Under the pieces are notes generated by a model that was not told where the DNA came from, searched no databases, and saw only the letters and a list, made by a program, of their open reading frames with translations. The position numbers and the translations under genes were made by a program. From contig NZ_OZ253579.1 of NCBI RefSeq assembly GCF_965263005.1, positions 434,001 through 498,000 on the forward strand: DNA of 64,000 bases. The letters are read 5' to 3'. This document shows, piece by piece, positions 20,158 to 29,014 of this stretch (positions within the stretch are counted from its first letter, which is position 1; each line of letters begins with the position of its first letter). The stretch is from Rariloculus sp965263005. Its GTDB lineage: Bacteria; Pseudomonadota; Gammaproteobacteria; Steroidobacterales; Rariloculaceae.

Positions 20158-20939
20158 GCTCTCGCCACCCCTCTCTCGGAAGTTTTGAGGAAGTCGATGA
20201 AGTGCTCTACTCGCGGGCTCGGCGCGCACTCACGGCCGATCCGCGCGACGACCTCCTCGACCGTCAGCGATCGATCGAGCAGGATCCGCAACGCCCGGTC
20301 GAGATTCCTGCGCTCGTCCCGATCGACACCCGCACGCCTGAGCCCGACGCGGTTCAACGCGCGCGGCGTGGCCCAATGTCCCTCGGCGATCGTGTATGGC
20401 GGGATGTCCTTGTTGGCGAAGGCGCCGGCGGTCAGAAAGCAGAGCGACCCCAGCCTGACGTACTGCGTCACGCCGGCGAGCCCGCTCAGAAGCGCGTGAT
20501 CCTCAACCGTCACGTGACCTGCGAGCTGAGTCGCGTTTGTGATCACGACGTGATCGCCGATCCGGCAATCGTGGCCCAGGTGGACAAAGGCCATGATCAG
20601 ATTGTCGTTGCCTATGCGCGTGATGCCGCCGCCCTTCTCGGTGCCGACGCTGATGCTGACGTATTCGCCGATCCGGTTGTCGTCACCGATAACGAGTTCG
20701 GTGTCGGCATCGATGTAGCTCGTGTCCTGAGGGGGGCCGCCAAGCACGGCCCCGGTCTGAATCAGGTTGTTCGCGCCGATGCGGACCCGGCCGTGGCGCC
20801 CGCCGATCCGCGCGTGCGACTCCACGATCGTGCCGCTGCCGATCTCGACGTGTCCGTCGATGACTGAGTACGGGCCGACTTCGACATCGAGGGCCAGGGC
20901 CGCTCGATCCGAGACGATTGCTGTTGGGTGGATGCTCAA
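20154..20939 (-). CDS. lpxA: LpxA-like acyltransferase (left-handed beta-helix)
   Basis: 261 residues of hexapeptide repeats with an LpxA-type C-terminal helical domain (SLTVEEVVARI...FIDFLKTSERGV). LpxA transfers a 3-hydroxyacyl chain from ACP to UDP-GlcNAc, the first step of lipid A synthesis. The catalytic-type histidine is kept (His123 in VHLGHDC, with His120 and His142). Others recalled as substrate contacts in E. coli LpxA differ: Lys76 becomes Ser74 (PQDTSY), His160 becomes Thr158 (GVTQY), and QGNHATP becomes EGHWATP. It stands apart from lpxD, fabZ and lpxB and is coupled to a Gfo/Idh gene, so it may be a paralogue with a different sugar or acyl substrate. Confidence 0.75.
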   Translation of the reverse strand: MSIHPTAIVSDRAALALDVEVGPYSVIDGHVEIGSGTIVESHARIGGRHGRVRIGANNLIQTGAVLGGPPQDTSYIDADTELVIGDDNRIGEYVSISVGTEKGGGITRIGNDNLIMAFVHLGHDCRIGDHVVITNATQLAGHVTVEDHALLSGLAGVTQYVRLGSLCFLTAGAFANKDIPPYTIAEGHWATPRALNRVGLRRAGVDRDERRNLDRALRILLDRSLTVEEVVARIGRECAPSPRVEHFIDFLKTSERGVARA

Positions 20940-21024
20940 GGCCGCTCGCTTACCGTCCGCTTACTGTTCCATTACACCAGAGCCGCTTGCGAGAGCAAGC
21001 GTGACGAGACGAGAATGACCAGCT

Positions 21025-22062
21025 ATGCCCGCCAACCTGAGCCCCGACTACAAGAAAGCCGAACAGGCGTTTCGCGCGGCCCGCGACGAAAGCGAGCGTC
21101 TCGCGAGCCTGAAGGACATGTTGCGGACGATTCCCAAGCACAAGGGCACCGAGCACTTGCAGGCGGACATCAAGAGCCGCATCAAGCAGTTGACCGAGGA
21201 GCTGGCGGGACCAAGGAAAGGCGCCGCCCGCACCGGCCCCGTGCACGTCATACGGCGGGGAGGCGCGGCGCAGATCGCATTGCTCGGACCGCCGAACGCA
21301 GGCAAATCGAGCCTCCACGTGCAGCTCACGGGGTCGCGCGCCGACATCGGCCCCTATCCGCACACGACGCACGCGCCAATGCCCGGCATGCTCGCCTACG
21401 AAGACATCCACCTTCAGCTCATCGATCTGCCGCCGATCTCGGCCGACTTCTTCGAGTCGTGGTTCGTCAGCGCGCTGCAGCCGGCGGATGCCGCGGTGCT
21501 TGTCGTCGATATCTCGGACCCCGAATGCACCGATCACGTCGTTGCGATCCTCGATCGCCTGGACGAGAGGAAGATCACTCTCACAGATATCTGGCCGGCC
21601 GGCGGGCAGGCTTCGGCCGATGCCGGCGAGGTCGAGGACGCACGGGCGCTTGACCCGTTCCGCGTCTTTCTGCCCACGCTGCTGGTGGCGAACAAGATCG
21701 ACCGGAACCCCGATCCCGAGGACATCAAGGTGCTGAAGGAGCTGACCGGCGTGACGTTCCCTGCGCACGCGGTCTCGGCCGGGTCCGGTCAAGGGCTCGA
21801 CGCGCTCGGGCGGTTTCTGTTCGAACAGCTCAACATCGTCCGCGTGTATACGAAAGCCCCCGGCAAACCGGCCGAGATGGACCGGCCGTTCACGCTGCGC
21901 GCAGGGGCAAGCGTGCTCGACGTGGCCCGCCTGGTGCACAAGGATTTCGCAGGTTCCCTCCGATACGCGCGCGCCTGGGGCGGCAACGTTTTCGACGGCC
22001 AGCAGGTCGGCCCTGAGCACGCTGTAGAGGATGGCGACATCGTCGAGCTTCACATGCGGTGA
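21025..22062 (+). CDS. OBG/DRG-type GTPase with TGS domain
   Basis: 345 residues. N-terminal helical segment (1-75), G domain with G1 GPPNAGKSS at 88-96, G3-type LIDLPP, G4 ANKID, then a C-terminal TGS domain (about 270-345; FTLRAGASVLDVARLVHKDF, ending VEDGDIVELHMR). This resembles DRG/OBG GTPases of eukaryotes, archaea and scattered bacteria, thought to act on ribosomes or RNA. It is not the cgtA (obgE) or ychF product. Divergent from the lpxA-like gene (85-bp gap) and convergent with pyrD (6-bp gap). Confidence 0.85.
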   Translation: MPANLSPDYKKAEQAFRAARDESERLASLKDMLRTIPKHKGTEHLQADIKSRIKQLTEELAGPRKGAARTGPVHVIRRGGAAQIALLGPPNAGKSSLHVQLTGSRADIGPYPHTTHAPMPGMLAYEDIHLQLIDLPPISADFFESWFVSALQPADAAVLVVDISDPECTDHVVAILDRLDERKITLTDIWPAGGQASADAGEVEDARALDPFRVFLPTLLVANKIDRNPDPEDIKVLKELTGVTFPAHAVSAGSGQGLDALGRFLFEQLNIVRVYTKAPGKPAEMDRPFTLRAGASVLDVARLVHKDFAGSLRYARAWGGNVFDGQQVGPEHAVEDGDIVELHMR

Positions 22063-22068
22063 TGCGCG

Positions 22069-23022
22069 TCAGCCGCTGGCCGGGACGTCGAGGGCATCGC
22101 CGGAGTCGAGCGACCCGACGAGGTCGGTAACGGACGCGAGGCCCTGCGTTTCGAGGTAGCTTGCCAGCGCCGCGTTGATCGTCTTCGCGGCCATCGGATC
22201 GTAGAACAGCGCCGTGCCGATACCGACTGTCGCGGAACCTGCGATCAGGAATGCGAGCGCGTCGGACACGGTCTCGATTCCGCCCTGGCCAATGATCGGA
22301 ATGCTGTCGCGCCGAGTTTCTTCGTAAACCTGGTGAACCTTGAGCAGTGCGATCGGACGGATCGCCGGCCCCGACAGTCCGCCCTGGATGTTGCCGATGA
22401 TCGGGCGGCGGCTGTCGGGGTCGATGGCCATGCCCATGAGCGTGTTGATGACGGCCAGCGCGTCGGCGCCCGCGTCGACGCAGGCGCGCGCATTTGCGGC
22501 GATGTCGGTCTGGTTCGGCGAGAGCTTCACGATCAGCGGCTTGTGCGTCGCCTTGCGACAGGCCGCGACGACCTGTGCGGACATGTCGGGGTAGTTGCCG
22601 AAAGCCACTCCGCCTTCCTTGACGTTCGGGCACGAAATATTGATCTCCATCGCGTCGATCGGCGAATCGTCGAAGCGCTCCGTGACCTTCGCATACTCCT
22701 CGACAGTCGAGCCGCAGACGTTGGCGATGAAGCGCGTTTCATCGAAGTCGAGCTTCGGCAGGATCTCGCGTATCACGTAATCGACACCGGGGTTCTGCAG
22801 GCCGATCGCGTTCAGCATGCCGGCCGGCGTCTCCCAGACGCGGTGCGGCGCGTTGCCGAGCCGCGGCGCGAGTGTCGTTCCCTTGAGGACGATGGCGCCG
22901 GCGTCGGCGTTGGAAAAGCCCGCGATGCGAGTGTACTCCTCGCCGAAACCCACACAGCCTGAAAGCAGCACGACGGGCGAGTTGAGCTTGAGCCCGCAGA
23001 AGTCGATGGCCAGGGGATTCAT
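22069..23022 (-). CDS. pyrD: Dihydroorotate dehydrogenase, class 1 (1B-like)
   Basis: 317 residues. FMN enzyme of the pyrimidine pathway converting dihydroorotate to orotate. The catalytic base is Cys131 in NISCPNV, which marks soluble class 1 enzymes; the class 2 membrane enzymes usual in gammaproteobacteria use Ser and have an N-terminal membrane extension, absent here. FMN-binding blocks: LKGTTLAPRLGN, VKLSPNQTDI, IIGQGGIETVSDALAFLIAGS. Class 1B enzymes work with an iron-sulfur flavoprotein PyrK; none is encoded nearby. Confidence 0.85.
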   Translation of the reverse strand: MNPLAIDFCGLKLNSPVVLLSGCVGFGEEYTRIAGFSNADAGAIVLKGTTLAPRLGNAPHRVWETPAGMLNAIGLQNPGVDYVIREILPKLDFDETRFIANVCGSTVEEYAKVTERFDDSPIDAMEINISCPNVKEGGVAFGNYPDMSAQVVAACRKATHKPLIVKLSPNQTDIAANARACVDAGADALAVINTLMGMAIDPDSRRPIIGNIQGGLSGPAIRPIALLKVHQVYEETRRDSIPIIGQGGIETVSDALAFLIAGSATVGIGTALFYDPMAAKTINAALASYLETQGLASVTDLVGSLDSGDALDVPASG

Positions 23023-23204
23023 GTCTCGGCAGGCTTTGGCGTCGTGCTTGCGGCAGCGTCGGAGCCATTATCGTGCTGCGCCCGATCAAGTATCAAGCCG
23101 GCAAAATGATCAGGGCGCCGATGTCAGGGGGCGAATGGTCACGACGCCGGGATCGGGATGCTGGCTGGCCAGCACTGGCTTGGAACGCACGGTCACCGGC
23201 AAGG

Positions 23205-23264
23205 TCCGTCGCCTCGCCGCAGAGCCGGCACCCGCGCCGCGCGGGGTTTTGCCTCGGGCGGCTA
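23205..23264 (-). repeat. Truncated copy of the dispersed inverted-repeat element
   Basis: Read on the minus strand, the sequence from TAGCCGCCCGAGGCAAAACC onward (then CCGCGCGGC...GGCGAGGCG) matches the left end of copy A for about 55 bp, then similarity fades; no right end is visible. Its first three bases are the TAG stop codon of gpsA (23262-23264). Confidence 0.65.
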
Positions 23265-24245
23265 GACGAGCTCTGCCATGACGGGCCGCCGCATGAGCGC
23301 GGCAACGGCATCGTGTGGACTGACGTGCTCGTAGAGGACGCGGTTGATCTGCTCGACGATCGGCATGCCGACGTTGAGCCGGCTTGCGACCTGGTGAACC
23401 GAGCGGGCGCCGTAATAGCCCTCGACGACCTGACCGATGTCCCGAAGTGCGTGCTCCGCGCGCTGACCGCGGGCGAGCGCGAGGCCGAAGCGGCGGTTGC
23501 GGGATTGGTCGTCCGTGCACGTCAGCACGAGGTCGCCCATGCCGGCGAGGCCCATGAACGTGTCCCGGCGGGCGCCCAGGGCCAGGCCGAGACGTGTCAT
23601 CTCGGCCAGGCCTCGGGTCAGGAGCGCGATCCTCGTGTTGGCGCCGAATCCGAGGCCGTCGGAAATTCCCGCGCCGATCGCCAAGACGTTCTTCGTGGCG
23701 GCGCCGACCTCGACGCCGATCAGGTCGGTCGAGGTGTAGGCGCGAAAAGTATCCGTCGTAATGGATTCGGCGAGCCGCCGGGCGTAGTCGGCGCGCGCCG
23801 ACGCGATCGTCATTGCGCTCGGAAGCCCGGCCGCGACCTCGGCCGCGAAGGTTGGGCCGGCGAGAACGCCGGTCGGCACGTCGCCGGAAAGCACGTCCTC
23901 GACGACCTGATGGGGCAGAAGGCCAGTCTCAAGCTCGAAACCCTTTGTTGCCCAGGCCAATCCCTTTAGCGCGACCCCGGTTGCTGCAACGGCCGCGAGC
24001 GTCTGTCGGAACGCGTGGCTCGGAACGACGACGAGCACGTCCTCGACGCCGTCGAGCGCATCGGTCAACGCGGCCGTGACTGTCAGACCAGCGGGAAAGC
24101 CGGCATTCGGAAGGTAGCGGCAGTTGCGGCGTTCGCGGGCCAGCGCTTCGACCTGCGCGCGGTTGCGGCCCCAGAGTACGGTTGCTCGGCCGGCGCGTGC
24201 AAACTGGATGGCGAGCGCAGTGCCCCAGGAGCCCGCGCCGAGCAC
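23262..24245 (-). CDS. gpsA: Glycerol-3-phosphate dehydrogenase [NAD(P)+]
   Basis: 327 residues from GTG 24245. It makes sn-glycerol 3-phosphate for phospholipids. N-terminal Rossmann loop LGAGSWGTALA; VVVPSHAFR, WATKGFELETG and GPTFAAEVAAGLP; catalytic-region Lys in GAATKNVLAIGAGISDGLGFGAN. The reading starts two or three residues short of other GpsA proteins: an ATT codon at 24251, with AAGGGG nine bases upstream, could be the true start. It lies 19 bp downstream of secB, as in other gammaproteobacteria. The stop codon is the first triplet of a repeat element. Confidence 0.94.
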   Translation of the reverse strand: MLGAGSWGTALAIQFARAGRATVLWGRNRAQVEALARERRNCRYLPNAGFPAGLTVTAALTDALDGVEDVLVVVPSHAFRQTLAAVAATGVALKGLAWATKGFELETGLLPHQVVEDVLSGDVPTGVLAGPTFAAEVAAGLPSAMTIASARADYARRLAESITTDTFRAYTSTDLIGVEVGAATKNVLAIGAGISDGLGFGANTRIALLTRGLAEMTRLGLALGARRDTFMGLAGMGDLVLTCTDDQSRNRRFGLALARGQRAEHALRDIGQVVEGYYGARSVHQVASRLNVGMPIVEQINRVLYEHVSPHDAVAALMRRPVMAELV

Positions 24246-24264
24246 CCCAATCCGATTCGTCCCC

Positions 24265-24774
24265 TTAATGCGGATCTCCGGGTCCGGTCAGCGGTTGCAG
24301 GGCGGCTGGCGCAACTTGCTGTTGCTGCTGCTCGCGCTCCCTCACCGCCTGTGCGTAGAGCGCATCGAAATTGATCGGCTGCATCAGCAGCGGGGGAAAC
24401 CCGCCTTTCGTCGACAGGTCGGAGATGGCTTCGCGCGCGTAGGGGTAGAGCGTGGCGGGACAGAAGCTGCCGATGAGCATCTGGCGTTCCTCGGGCGTGT
24501 AGCCCTGCATGAGAAATACGCCGGCCTGAGTGATCTCGACGAGGAACAAAACGTCCTCGTTGTTCTTCGCTTCCGCCGTCATCGTCAGCGTGACCTCGAC
24601 GTTGTCTCCGCCAATGTCCTTGTGCCCGGAGCGCATGTTGAGCTGAGTCTGCGTTTGAGCGTCGCTCTCGATCCTGAATACGTCGGGCGCCTTCGGGGAT
24701 TCGAAGGAGAGGTCCTTGATGTAGATCTTCTGCAATATGAGTTGCTTGGTCGGAGTCGTTTGTTCGTCGGCCAT
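24265..24774 (-). CDS. secB: Protein-export chaperone SecB
   Basis: 169 residues. A cytosolic tetrameric chaperone that keeps preproteins unfolded and hands them to SecA. Typical blocks: LQKIYIKDLSFESPKAP, EVTLTMTAEAKN, FLVEITQAGVFLM, CPATLYPYAREAISDL and GGFPPLLMQPINFDALY. A Gln-rich tail (REREQQQQQVAPAA) follows. Located between a rhodanese gene and gpsA, the order known from E. coli (yibN-grxC-secB-gpsA) without grxC. Confidence 0.97.
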   Translation of the reverse strand: MADEQTTPTKQLILQKIYIKDLSFESPKAPDVFRIESDAQTQTQLNMRSGHKDIGGDNVEVTLTMTAEAKNNEDVLFLVEITQAGVFLMQGYTPEERQMLIGSFCPATLYPYAREAISDLSTKGGFPPLLMQPINFDALYAQAVREREQQQQQVAPAALQPLTGPGDPH

Positions 24775-24831
24775 GATGATGTATCTCTTGTCCTAAGTGT
24801 GATTCAGTGTCGTTGAGTTTGCGCCGCGCGG

Positions 24832-25251
24832 TCATTTGACCAACGGCAGGTTTTCGGCACGCCAACCGGCGAGCCCGGCCCGCAGGCTGGCCACTTTCTC
24901 GTAGCCGGCCTTGCGGAGCGCGCCGGCCGCCTTCGCGGAATCGCCGCCGTTCTCGCACACGGTCAAAAGGGCCTTGCTCTTTTGCCTTTTGAGGGTCTTG
25001 TCATCCGTCTCGATCGCGCTGAGCTTGATATTGCGGGCATTGACTATGTGGCCTTGGACAAAATCTTCGGTTTTGCGCACGTCGATGACCAACGCACCCT
25101 TGTTGATCAGCAGCACTGCCTCGCCGGGCGAGACGGACGTTGCGCGCTGCGTGTTGAGCTTGAGCTCATAGAATACGACCGCCGACAGCGAAGCGATCAC
25201 GCCTATGGCGAGGTACGGGTGGTTTGCGGCAAATTCGGCCAACTGGCCCAT
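24832..25251 (-). CDS. Membrane-anchored rhodanese-like protein (YibN type)
   Basis: 139 residues from ATG 25251, with GGAG upstream. One N-terminal membrane helix (about residues 12-30), then a single rhodanese domain (EAVLLINKGALVIDVRKTEDFVQGHI, read in blocks). The active-site loop is Cys99 in TVCENGGDSA, so sulfurtransferase chemistry is possible. Orthologous in position to E. coli YibN, upstream of secB. Physiological role unknown. Confidence 0.85.
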   Translation of the reverse strand: MGQLAEFAANHPYLAIGVIASLSAVVFYELKLNTQRATSVSPGEAVLLINKGALVIDVRKTEDFVQGHIVNARNIKLSAIETDDKTLKRQKSKALLTVCENGGDSAKAAGALRKAGYEKVASLRAGLAGWRAENLPLVK

Positions 25252-25341
25252 CGAGTGCTCCGCATGAGCGAAAGGACGCGCATTATAGCAGCGGCGAGTT
25301 GCTGCATTATCGACCGTAAAGCGAATAGACTGGGCCGCGGG

Positions 25342-26502
25342 ATGAAAGCAGCGCACCATATTGTCGTCACGGCGGCGCTTGCGGCAGTCGGCCTTGGTGT
25401 CCCCGCCTTCGTCCGCGGCCAGGCTGACGAGGAGGCCGCGCTCAGTGCGGTGCGCGCCGAGATCGAGGCGGTAGGGCAGCGTATCGCGCGACAGACAGCC
25501 GCGCGCGACGCGAGCGCGGAAGAGCTCAAGCGCACAGAGCTTCGCATCGCAGCCGGGACCGCCGAACTGGGCCGGCTGCGTGCCGCGTCGCGCGAGCAGC
25601 AGGGGAAGCAGCAGCAGCTTGCCGAGCAGGCCGGGGAGACCGAGCTTCGGCTTGCGACCGAGCGCGAAGCCCTCGCCCGGCAGGTGCGCATCAGCTACAT
25701 AACGGGCCGGCAAGAGATGTTCAAGCTGCTGCTGAGCCAGGGAACACCGGCCGACCTCGGCCGGATGATGGTCTACTACGACCATTTCAATCGCGCCCGC
25801 AGCCGCCGAATCATGGCCGTGAGCGACGAGCTGCGCACGCTGACGCGGCTTGGCGCCGAAGCTTCCGAAGTCGAGCGCGAGCTCGATTCGCTGCGCCTGG
25901 CGGAGCAGGAGGAGCTTCAGACACTGGACTCGTCGCGCGGCGAGCGCGGTGCCGTCCTCGCGAGGCACGAGGCGTCGATCGAGGCTTCCGGTGACGAGAT
26001 GGCGAGGCTCCGGGACGAGGAGGCGCGCCTGGTCGACCTGCTGGTGTCGCTCGGCGATCTGCTGGCCGCGTTTCCGGGCGAATCGGAGGTGCCGTTTGCC
26101 GAACTCAGGGGGCGTCTGAGCTGGCCCATTCCCGGCCGGCTCGCCGCCGATTACGGCCAGCCGCGCGGCGCCGGTGCGCTGACTTGGAACGGCGTGCTGC
26201 TCGACTCGCCCGCGGGCACGCCCGTCAGGGCGATCTACCACGGCAGGGTCGCGTTCTCGGACTGGCTGCCCGGGCTCGGTTTGCTCGTGATCGTCGATCA
26301 CGGCGACGGGTTCATGAGCCTCTACGGCCGCAACGAAGCGCTGCTCAAGGCGACCGGTGACCGCGTCACGCTGGGCGAGGCGATCGCGCAGGTTGGAGAC
26401 ACGGGCGGGCAGGCAAGGCCTTCGCTCTACTTCGAGATCCGGCGCGACGGCGAGCCTGAGGATCCGCACTCGTGGATTGCCGGGCTGCCGGCGCCAAACT
26501 AG
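25342..26502 (+). CDS. envC: Murein hydrolase activator EnvC
   Basis: 386 residues from ATG 25342. Signal peptide (about 1-26), long coiled coil (about 28-245, rich in Glu/Arg/Gln) and a C-terminal LytM/M23 domain. The LytM active site is degenerate: SLYGRN replaces the zinc-ligand YAHL block and PSLYFEIR replaces HLHF. This is the EnvC pattern, where the domain activates septal amidases AmiA/AmiB rather than cutting peptidoglycan. A 59-bp gap to ctpA suggests cotranscription. Confidence 0.92.
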   Translation: MKAAHHIVVTAALAAVGLGVPAFVRGQADEEAALSAVRAEIEAVGQRIARQTAARDASAEELKRTELRIAAGTAELGRLRAASREQQGKQQQLAEQAGETELRLATEREALARQVRISYITGRQEMFKLLLSQGTPADLGRMMVYYDHFNRARSRRIMAVSDELRTLTRLGAEASEVERELDSLRLAEQEELQTLDSSRGERGAVLARHEASIEASGDEMARLRDEEARLVDLLVSLGDLLAAFPGESEVPFAELRGRLSWPIPGRLAADYGQPRGAGALTWNGVLLDSPAGTPVRAIYHGRVAFSDWLPGLGLLVIVDHGDGFMSLYGRNEALLKATGDRVTLGEAIAQVGDTGGQARPSLYFEIRRDGEPEDPHSWIAGLPAPN

Positions 26503-26561
26503 TGAGGGTCCGTCTGCTCTGTGCTAAGGTGGCCGGCCTGCGCGGGGCATAAGAACTTCCA

Positions 26562-27803
26562 ATGTCGCTGAAGGTTCGCTGTATTCTCGTTCTGGTGATC
26601 GGCACCGTGCTCGGTCTTACGGTATCGCTCGGCAGCAGTGTGCTTGCCGAGCTCGAGGCGCGGTTGGCCGCGCGCAATTCCGCGACCTTGCCCGCGCGGT
26701 CTGTGCAACGGCTCGCCGAGGTCATCGAGCGCGTGCGCCGCGAATACGTCGATCAGATCGACGATGAGAGGCTCATCGAGAGCGCGATTCGGGGCGTGCT
26801 CGCGGAGCTCGATTCGCACTCCCGCTATCTGGACGCGCGAGCCTACGAAGACATCCGTATTGCGACCACAGGGAACTACTCCGGTGTCGGCCTCGATGTG
26901 CGCGTCGAGGACGGGCGCGTGACCGTGGTCACTCCACTGGATGGCGGGCCGGCCGAGCGCGTTGGGATCCTGCCCGGAGACGTATTGATCTCTGTCGATG
27001 ACATGCCCGTGAACGGGGACAACGTCGAAGAGACAACGAGCCGCATGCGGGGTACGCCGGGCACACCCGTGACGATTGGCATATTGCGCGACGGTACTGA
27101 GGACCCGCTGAGATTTGCCCTTACACGCGCCGAGATCAACGTAAAAACCATTCGGGCCGCCTACTTCGGCGATGGCTACGGCTACATCCGCCTCACGGGC
27201 TTCTCGGACAGCACGGCGCATGATCTCGACGAGGCGGCGCGTGCCTTGAACGTCGAGTCAGAAACGAAGCTCAAGGGTCTCGTGCTTGATCTGCGCAACA
27301 ATCCGGGCGGCGTGCTTGACGCCGCGGTCCAAGTGGCAGACCGCTTTATCGACGAGGGGCTCATCGTTCGCGGGGTCGGCCGAATTCGTCAGGCGCGTTT
27401 CGAGAAACGCGCCCGCGCCGGCGATGAGCTTGAGCAGGTGCCCCTCGTCGTGCTCGTCAACAGCGGTTCGGCTTCGGCGTCGGAGATCGTGGCCGGCGCG
27501 GTCCAGGACCACGACCGCGGTGAAATTGTCGGCGAGCGGACGTACGGTAAGGGTTCCGTGCAGACGGTGCTGCCGATTTCCGAAGGCAATGCGATCAAGC
27601 TGACGACGTCGAGGTACATCATGTCGTCGGGCCGCTCGATAAACGGAGTCGGTATCTATCCCGACGTCGTCGTTCGCAACGCCGACCCGAGAAGGCAATA
27701 TCGAGGCCCGGGCGGTTCTGTCGCAGCCGGCGACGATCAACAGCTTCAACAAGCACTGCGCCTGATCGGCTACGACCCTGTGGCGCTGAGCGAGCTGCAG
27801 TGA
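26562..27803 (+). CDS. ctpA: Carboxyl-terminal processing peptidase (S41)
   Basis: 413 residues. N-terminal signal or anchor (about 5-28), PDZ domain (about 100-185; GNYSGVGLDVRVEDG, GILPGDVLISVDD) and S41 protease domain. The catalytic Ser is in NSGSASASEI and the Lys in TYGKGSVQ, about 25 residues later. Acts in the periplasm on C-termini of envelope proteins and lipoproteins; ctp genes commonly follow envC, pointing to a role in cell-wall remodelling. Confidence 0.94.
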   Translation: MSLKVRCILVLVIGTVLGLTVSLGSSVLAELEARLAARNSATLPARSVQRLAEVIERVRREYVDQIDDERLIESAIRGVLAELDSHSRYLDARAYEDIRIATTGNYSGVGLDVRVEDGRVTVVTPLDGGPAERVGILPGDVLISVDDMPVNGDNVEETTSRMRGTPGTPVTIGILRDGTEDPLRFALTRAEINVKTIRAAYFGDGYGYIRLTGFSDSTAHDLDEAARALNVESETKLKGLVLDLRNNPGGVLDAAVQVADRFIDEGLIVRGVGRIRQARFEKRARAGDELEQVPLVVLVNSGSASASEIVAGAVQDHDRGEIVGERTYGKGSVQTVLPISEGNAIKLTTSRYIMSSGRSINGVGIYPDVVVRNADPRRQYRGPGGSVAAGDDQQLQQALRLIGYDPVALSELQ

Positions 27804-27863
27804 TTCCTCGCGGGGCGCGGAGATTTCGCTCATAGACCAGAGCGCCCGAAGCCCCAAGACCGA

Positions 27864-28190
27864 ATGGACCGAACTTTGCGCTCGCGCGCCCCGTTCTCTT
27901 GCAGAGGCATCAATGTGACAGCGCAACACCCGGTTCGGCGGCACAGGCCGGGCAACTTTCCTGCCTGGGGTGCGCTCGCGTTGCCGGCCGGAATATTGTG
28001 GGGCGCCGTGTTCGGGGTACTGGTCGGTGCATTTCTCGGCAACGCCGCGATCGGTGCGGCCGTGGGGGCCGGCGTGGGCATCGGCGCCGGTATGTGCCTG
28101 CTCGCCGCGGCAATTGTTGTCGCATCGGCGAAAGAGGCCCCGGACCAGAGTACCGATGAGATGATGCAGTCCCGACGGCGCGACGGGTGA
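27864..28190 (+). CDS. Small membrane protein with glycine-rich helices
   Basis: 108 residues, not recognised. Two hydrophobic segments (about 35-60 and 62-88) are built of Gly/Ala repeats (GAVFGVLVGAFLGNAAIGAAVGAGVGIGAG, a glycine-zipper-like pattern). A GTG at 27915 would give a shorter protein starting just before the first helix. Its stop overlaps the GTG of the next gene (GTGA), so the two are translationally coupled. Confidence 0.6.
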   Translation: MDRTLRSRAPFSCRGINVTAQHPVRRHRPGNFPAWGALALPAGILWGAVFGVLVGAFLGNAAIGAAVGAGVGIGAGMCLLAAAIVVASAKEAPDQSTDEMMQSRRRDG

Positions 28191-28537
28191 GGCGCCTGAG
28201 CTTCAATGCCGGCCGAGGGCTCGGCGCCTTGACGGGCGCGCTGCTCGCGGTCCTTTGGGTGTATACGATGTGGGCGCCCGGCGCTGGGCTCGGCCTGAGC
28301 GGCATCAGCCTCGCGATCGGATTCACGATGGTAGTCATTGCGGTCGTCGCCATCATCGCGGCGGTCCGTGGTCACGGAACCATGCTCATGATCGCTTTCC
28401 TTGCGTCTTTCCTGCCGGTCGGCGCGTTGCTGGTTCAGGCCGCCGATCCCCGGGACCGATGGATCGGGGTGCTCGATCTCGCTCTGCTCGCAGCCGCAGC
28501 GCTTGTCCACTTCGGCAACGAGGCGAACCAGCGATGA
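28187..28537 (+). CDS. Small polytopic membrane protein
   Basis: 116 residues, not recognised. Four hydrophobic segments (about 12-30, 36-60, 64-84, 90-108) fill the protein. It begins at GTG 28187 overlapping the previous stop codon and ends in an ATGA overlap with the GFA-family gene, so three genes form a tightly coupled string. Confidence 0.65.
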   Translation: MRRLSFNAGRGLGALTGALLAVLWVYTMWAPGAGLGLSGISLAIGFTMVVIAVVAIIAAVRGHGTMLMIAFLASFLPVGALLVQAADPRDRWIGVLDLALLAAAALVHFGNEANQR

Positions 28538-28920
28538 CGACTCACGCGGGCGGCTGTCATTGCGGGCGAGTCAGGTTCGAAGTCGACGGCCCGGCCGAGC
28601 TCGAGGTCACGGAATGCAATTGCTCGGTGTGCAGCAAGTCCGGCTACCTTCATTTCATCGTGCCGAACACGAAGTTCAGATTGCTGCAAGGCCGGGACGA
28701 CCTGATCAGCTACCGGTTCAACACCGGTGTCGCCGAGCATCCGTTTTGCCGCGTATGCGGCATCAAGTCGTTCTACGTGCCGAGGTCGCATCCCGACGGC
28801 ATAGGCGTCAATGCGAGGTGCCTCGACCCGGATACCGTCGCGGCGATATCGGTCGTTCGCCAGTTCGACGGCGCGAACTGGGAGCAACACGTAGCGGAGC
28901 TTCCGCCGCTCGAGGAGTGA
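28534..28920 (+). CDS. GFA-family zinc protein (CENP-V/GFA)
   Basis: 128 residues from ATG 28534. The family named after glutathione-dependent formaldehyde-activating enzyme has two zinc sites. The cysteines are present: CHCG (8-11), CNCSVC (28-33), and CRVCG (72-76). The remaining core HFIVPNTKF and GVNARCLDPDT also fits. Actual substrate unknown; most members are not proven Gfa enzymes. The start overlaps the preceding stop codon. Confidence 0.85.
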   Translation: MTTHAGGCHCGRVRFEVDGPAELEVTECNCSVCSKSGYLHFIVPNTKFRLLQGRDDLISYRFNTGVAEHPFCRVCGIKSFYVPRSHPDGIGVNARCLDPDTVAAISVVRQFDGANWEQHVAELPPLEE

Positions 28921-29014
28921 GCGGCTTCGGCCGGCATTTCACGCGGATTTCGACCCGCGGCGAAAGATTGCCCGGCCGCCGAAAGTAGTCGAATATGAGC
29001 ACTGGGATCGGGCA

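Noticed and set aside
25255..26469. Minus-strand extension of the rhodanese frame across envC
   Set aside because: The rhodanese has its own ATG at 25251 with a ribosome site and a normal anchor helix; the extension is antisense to envC.
25342..26502. EnvC as an active M23 endopeptidase
   Set aside because: Zinc-ligand positions are replaced (SLYGRN, PSLYFEIR), as in known non-catalytic EnvC activators.
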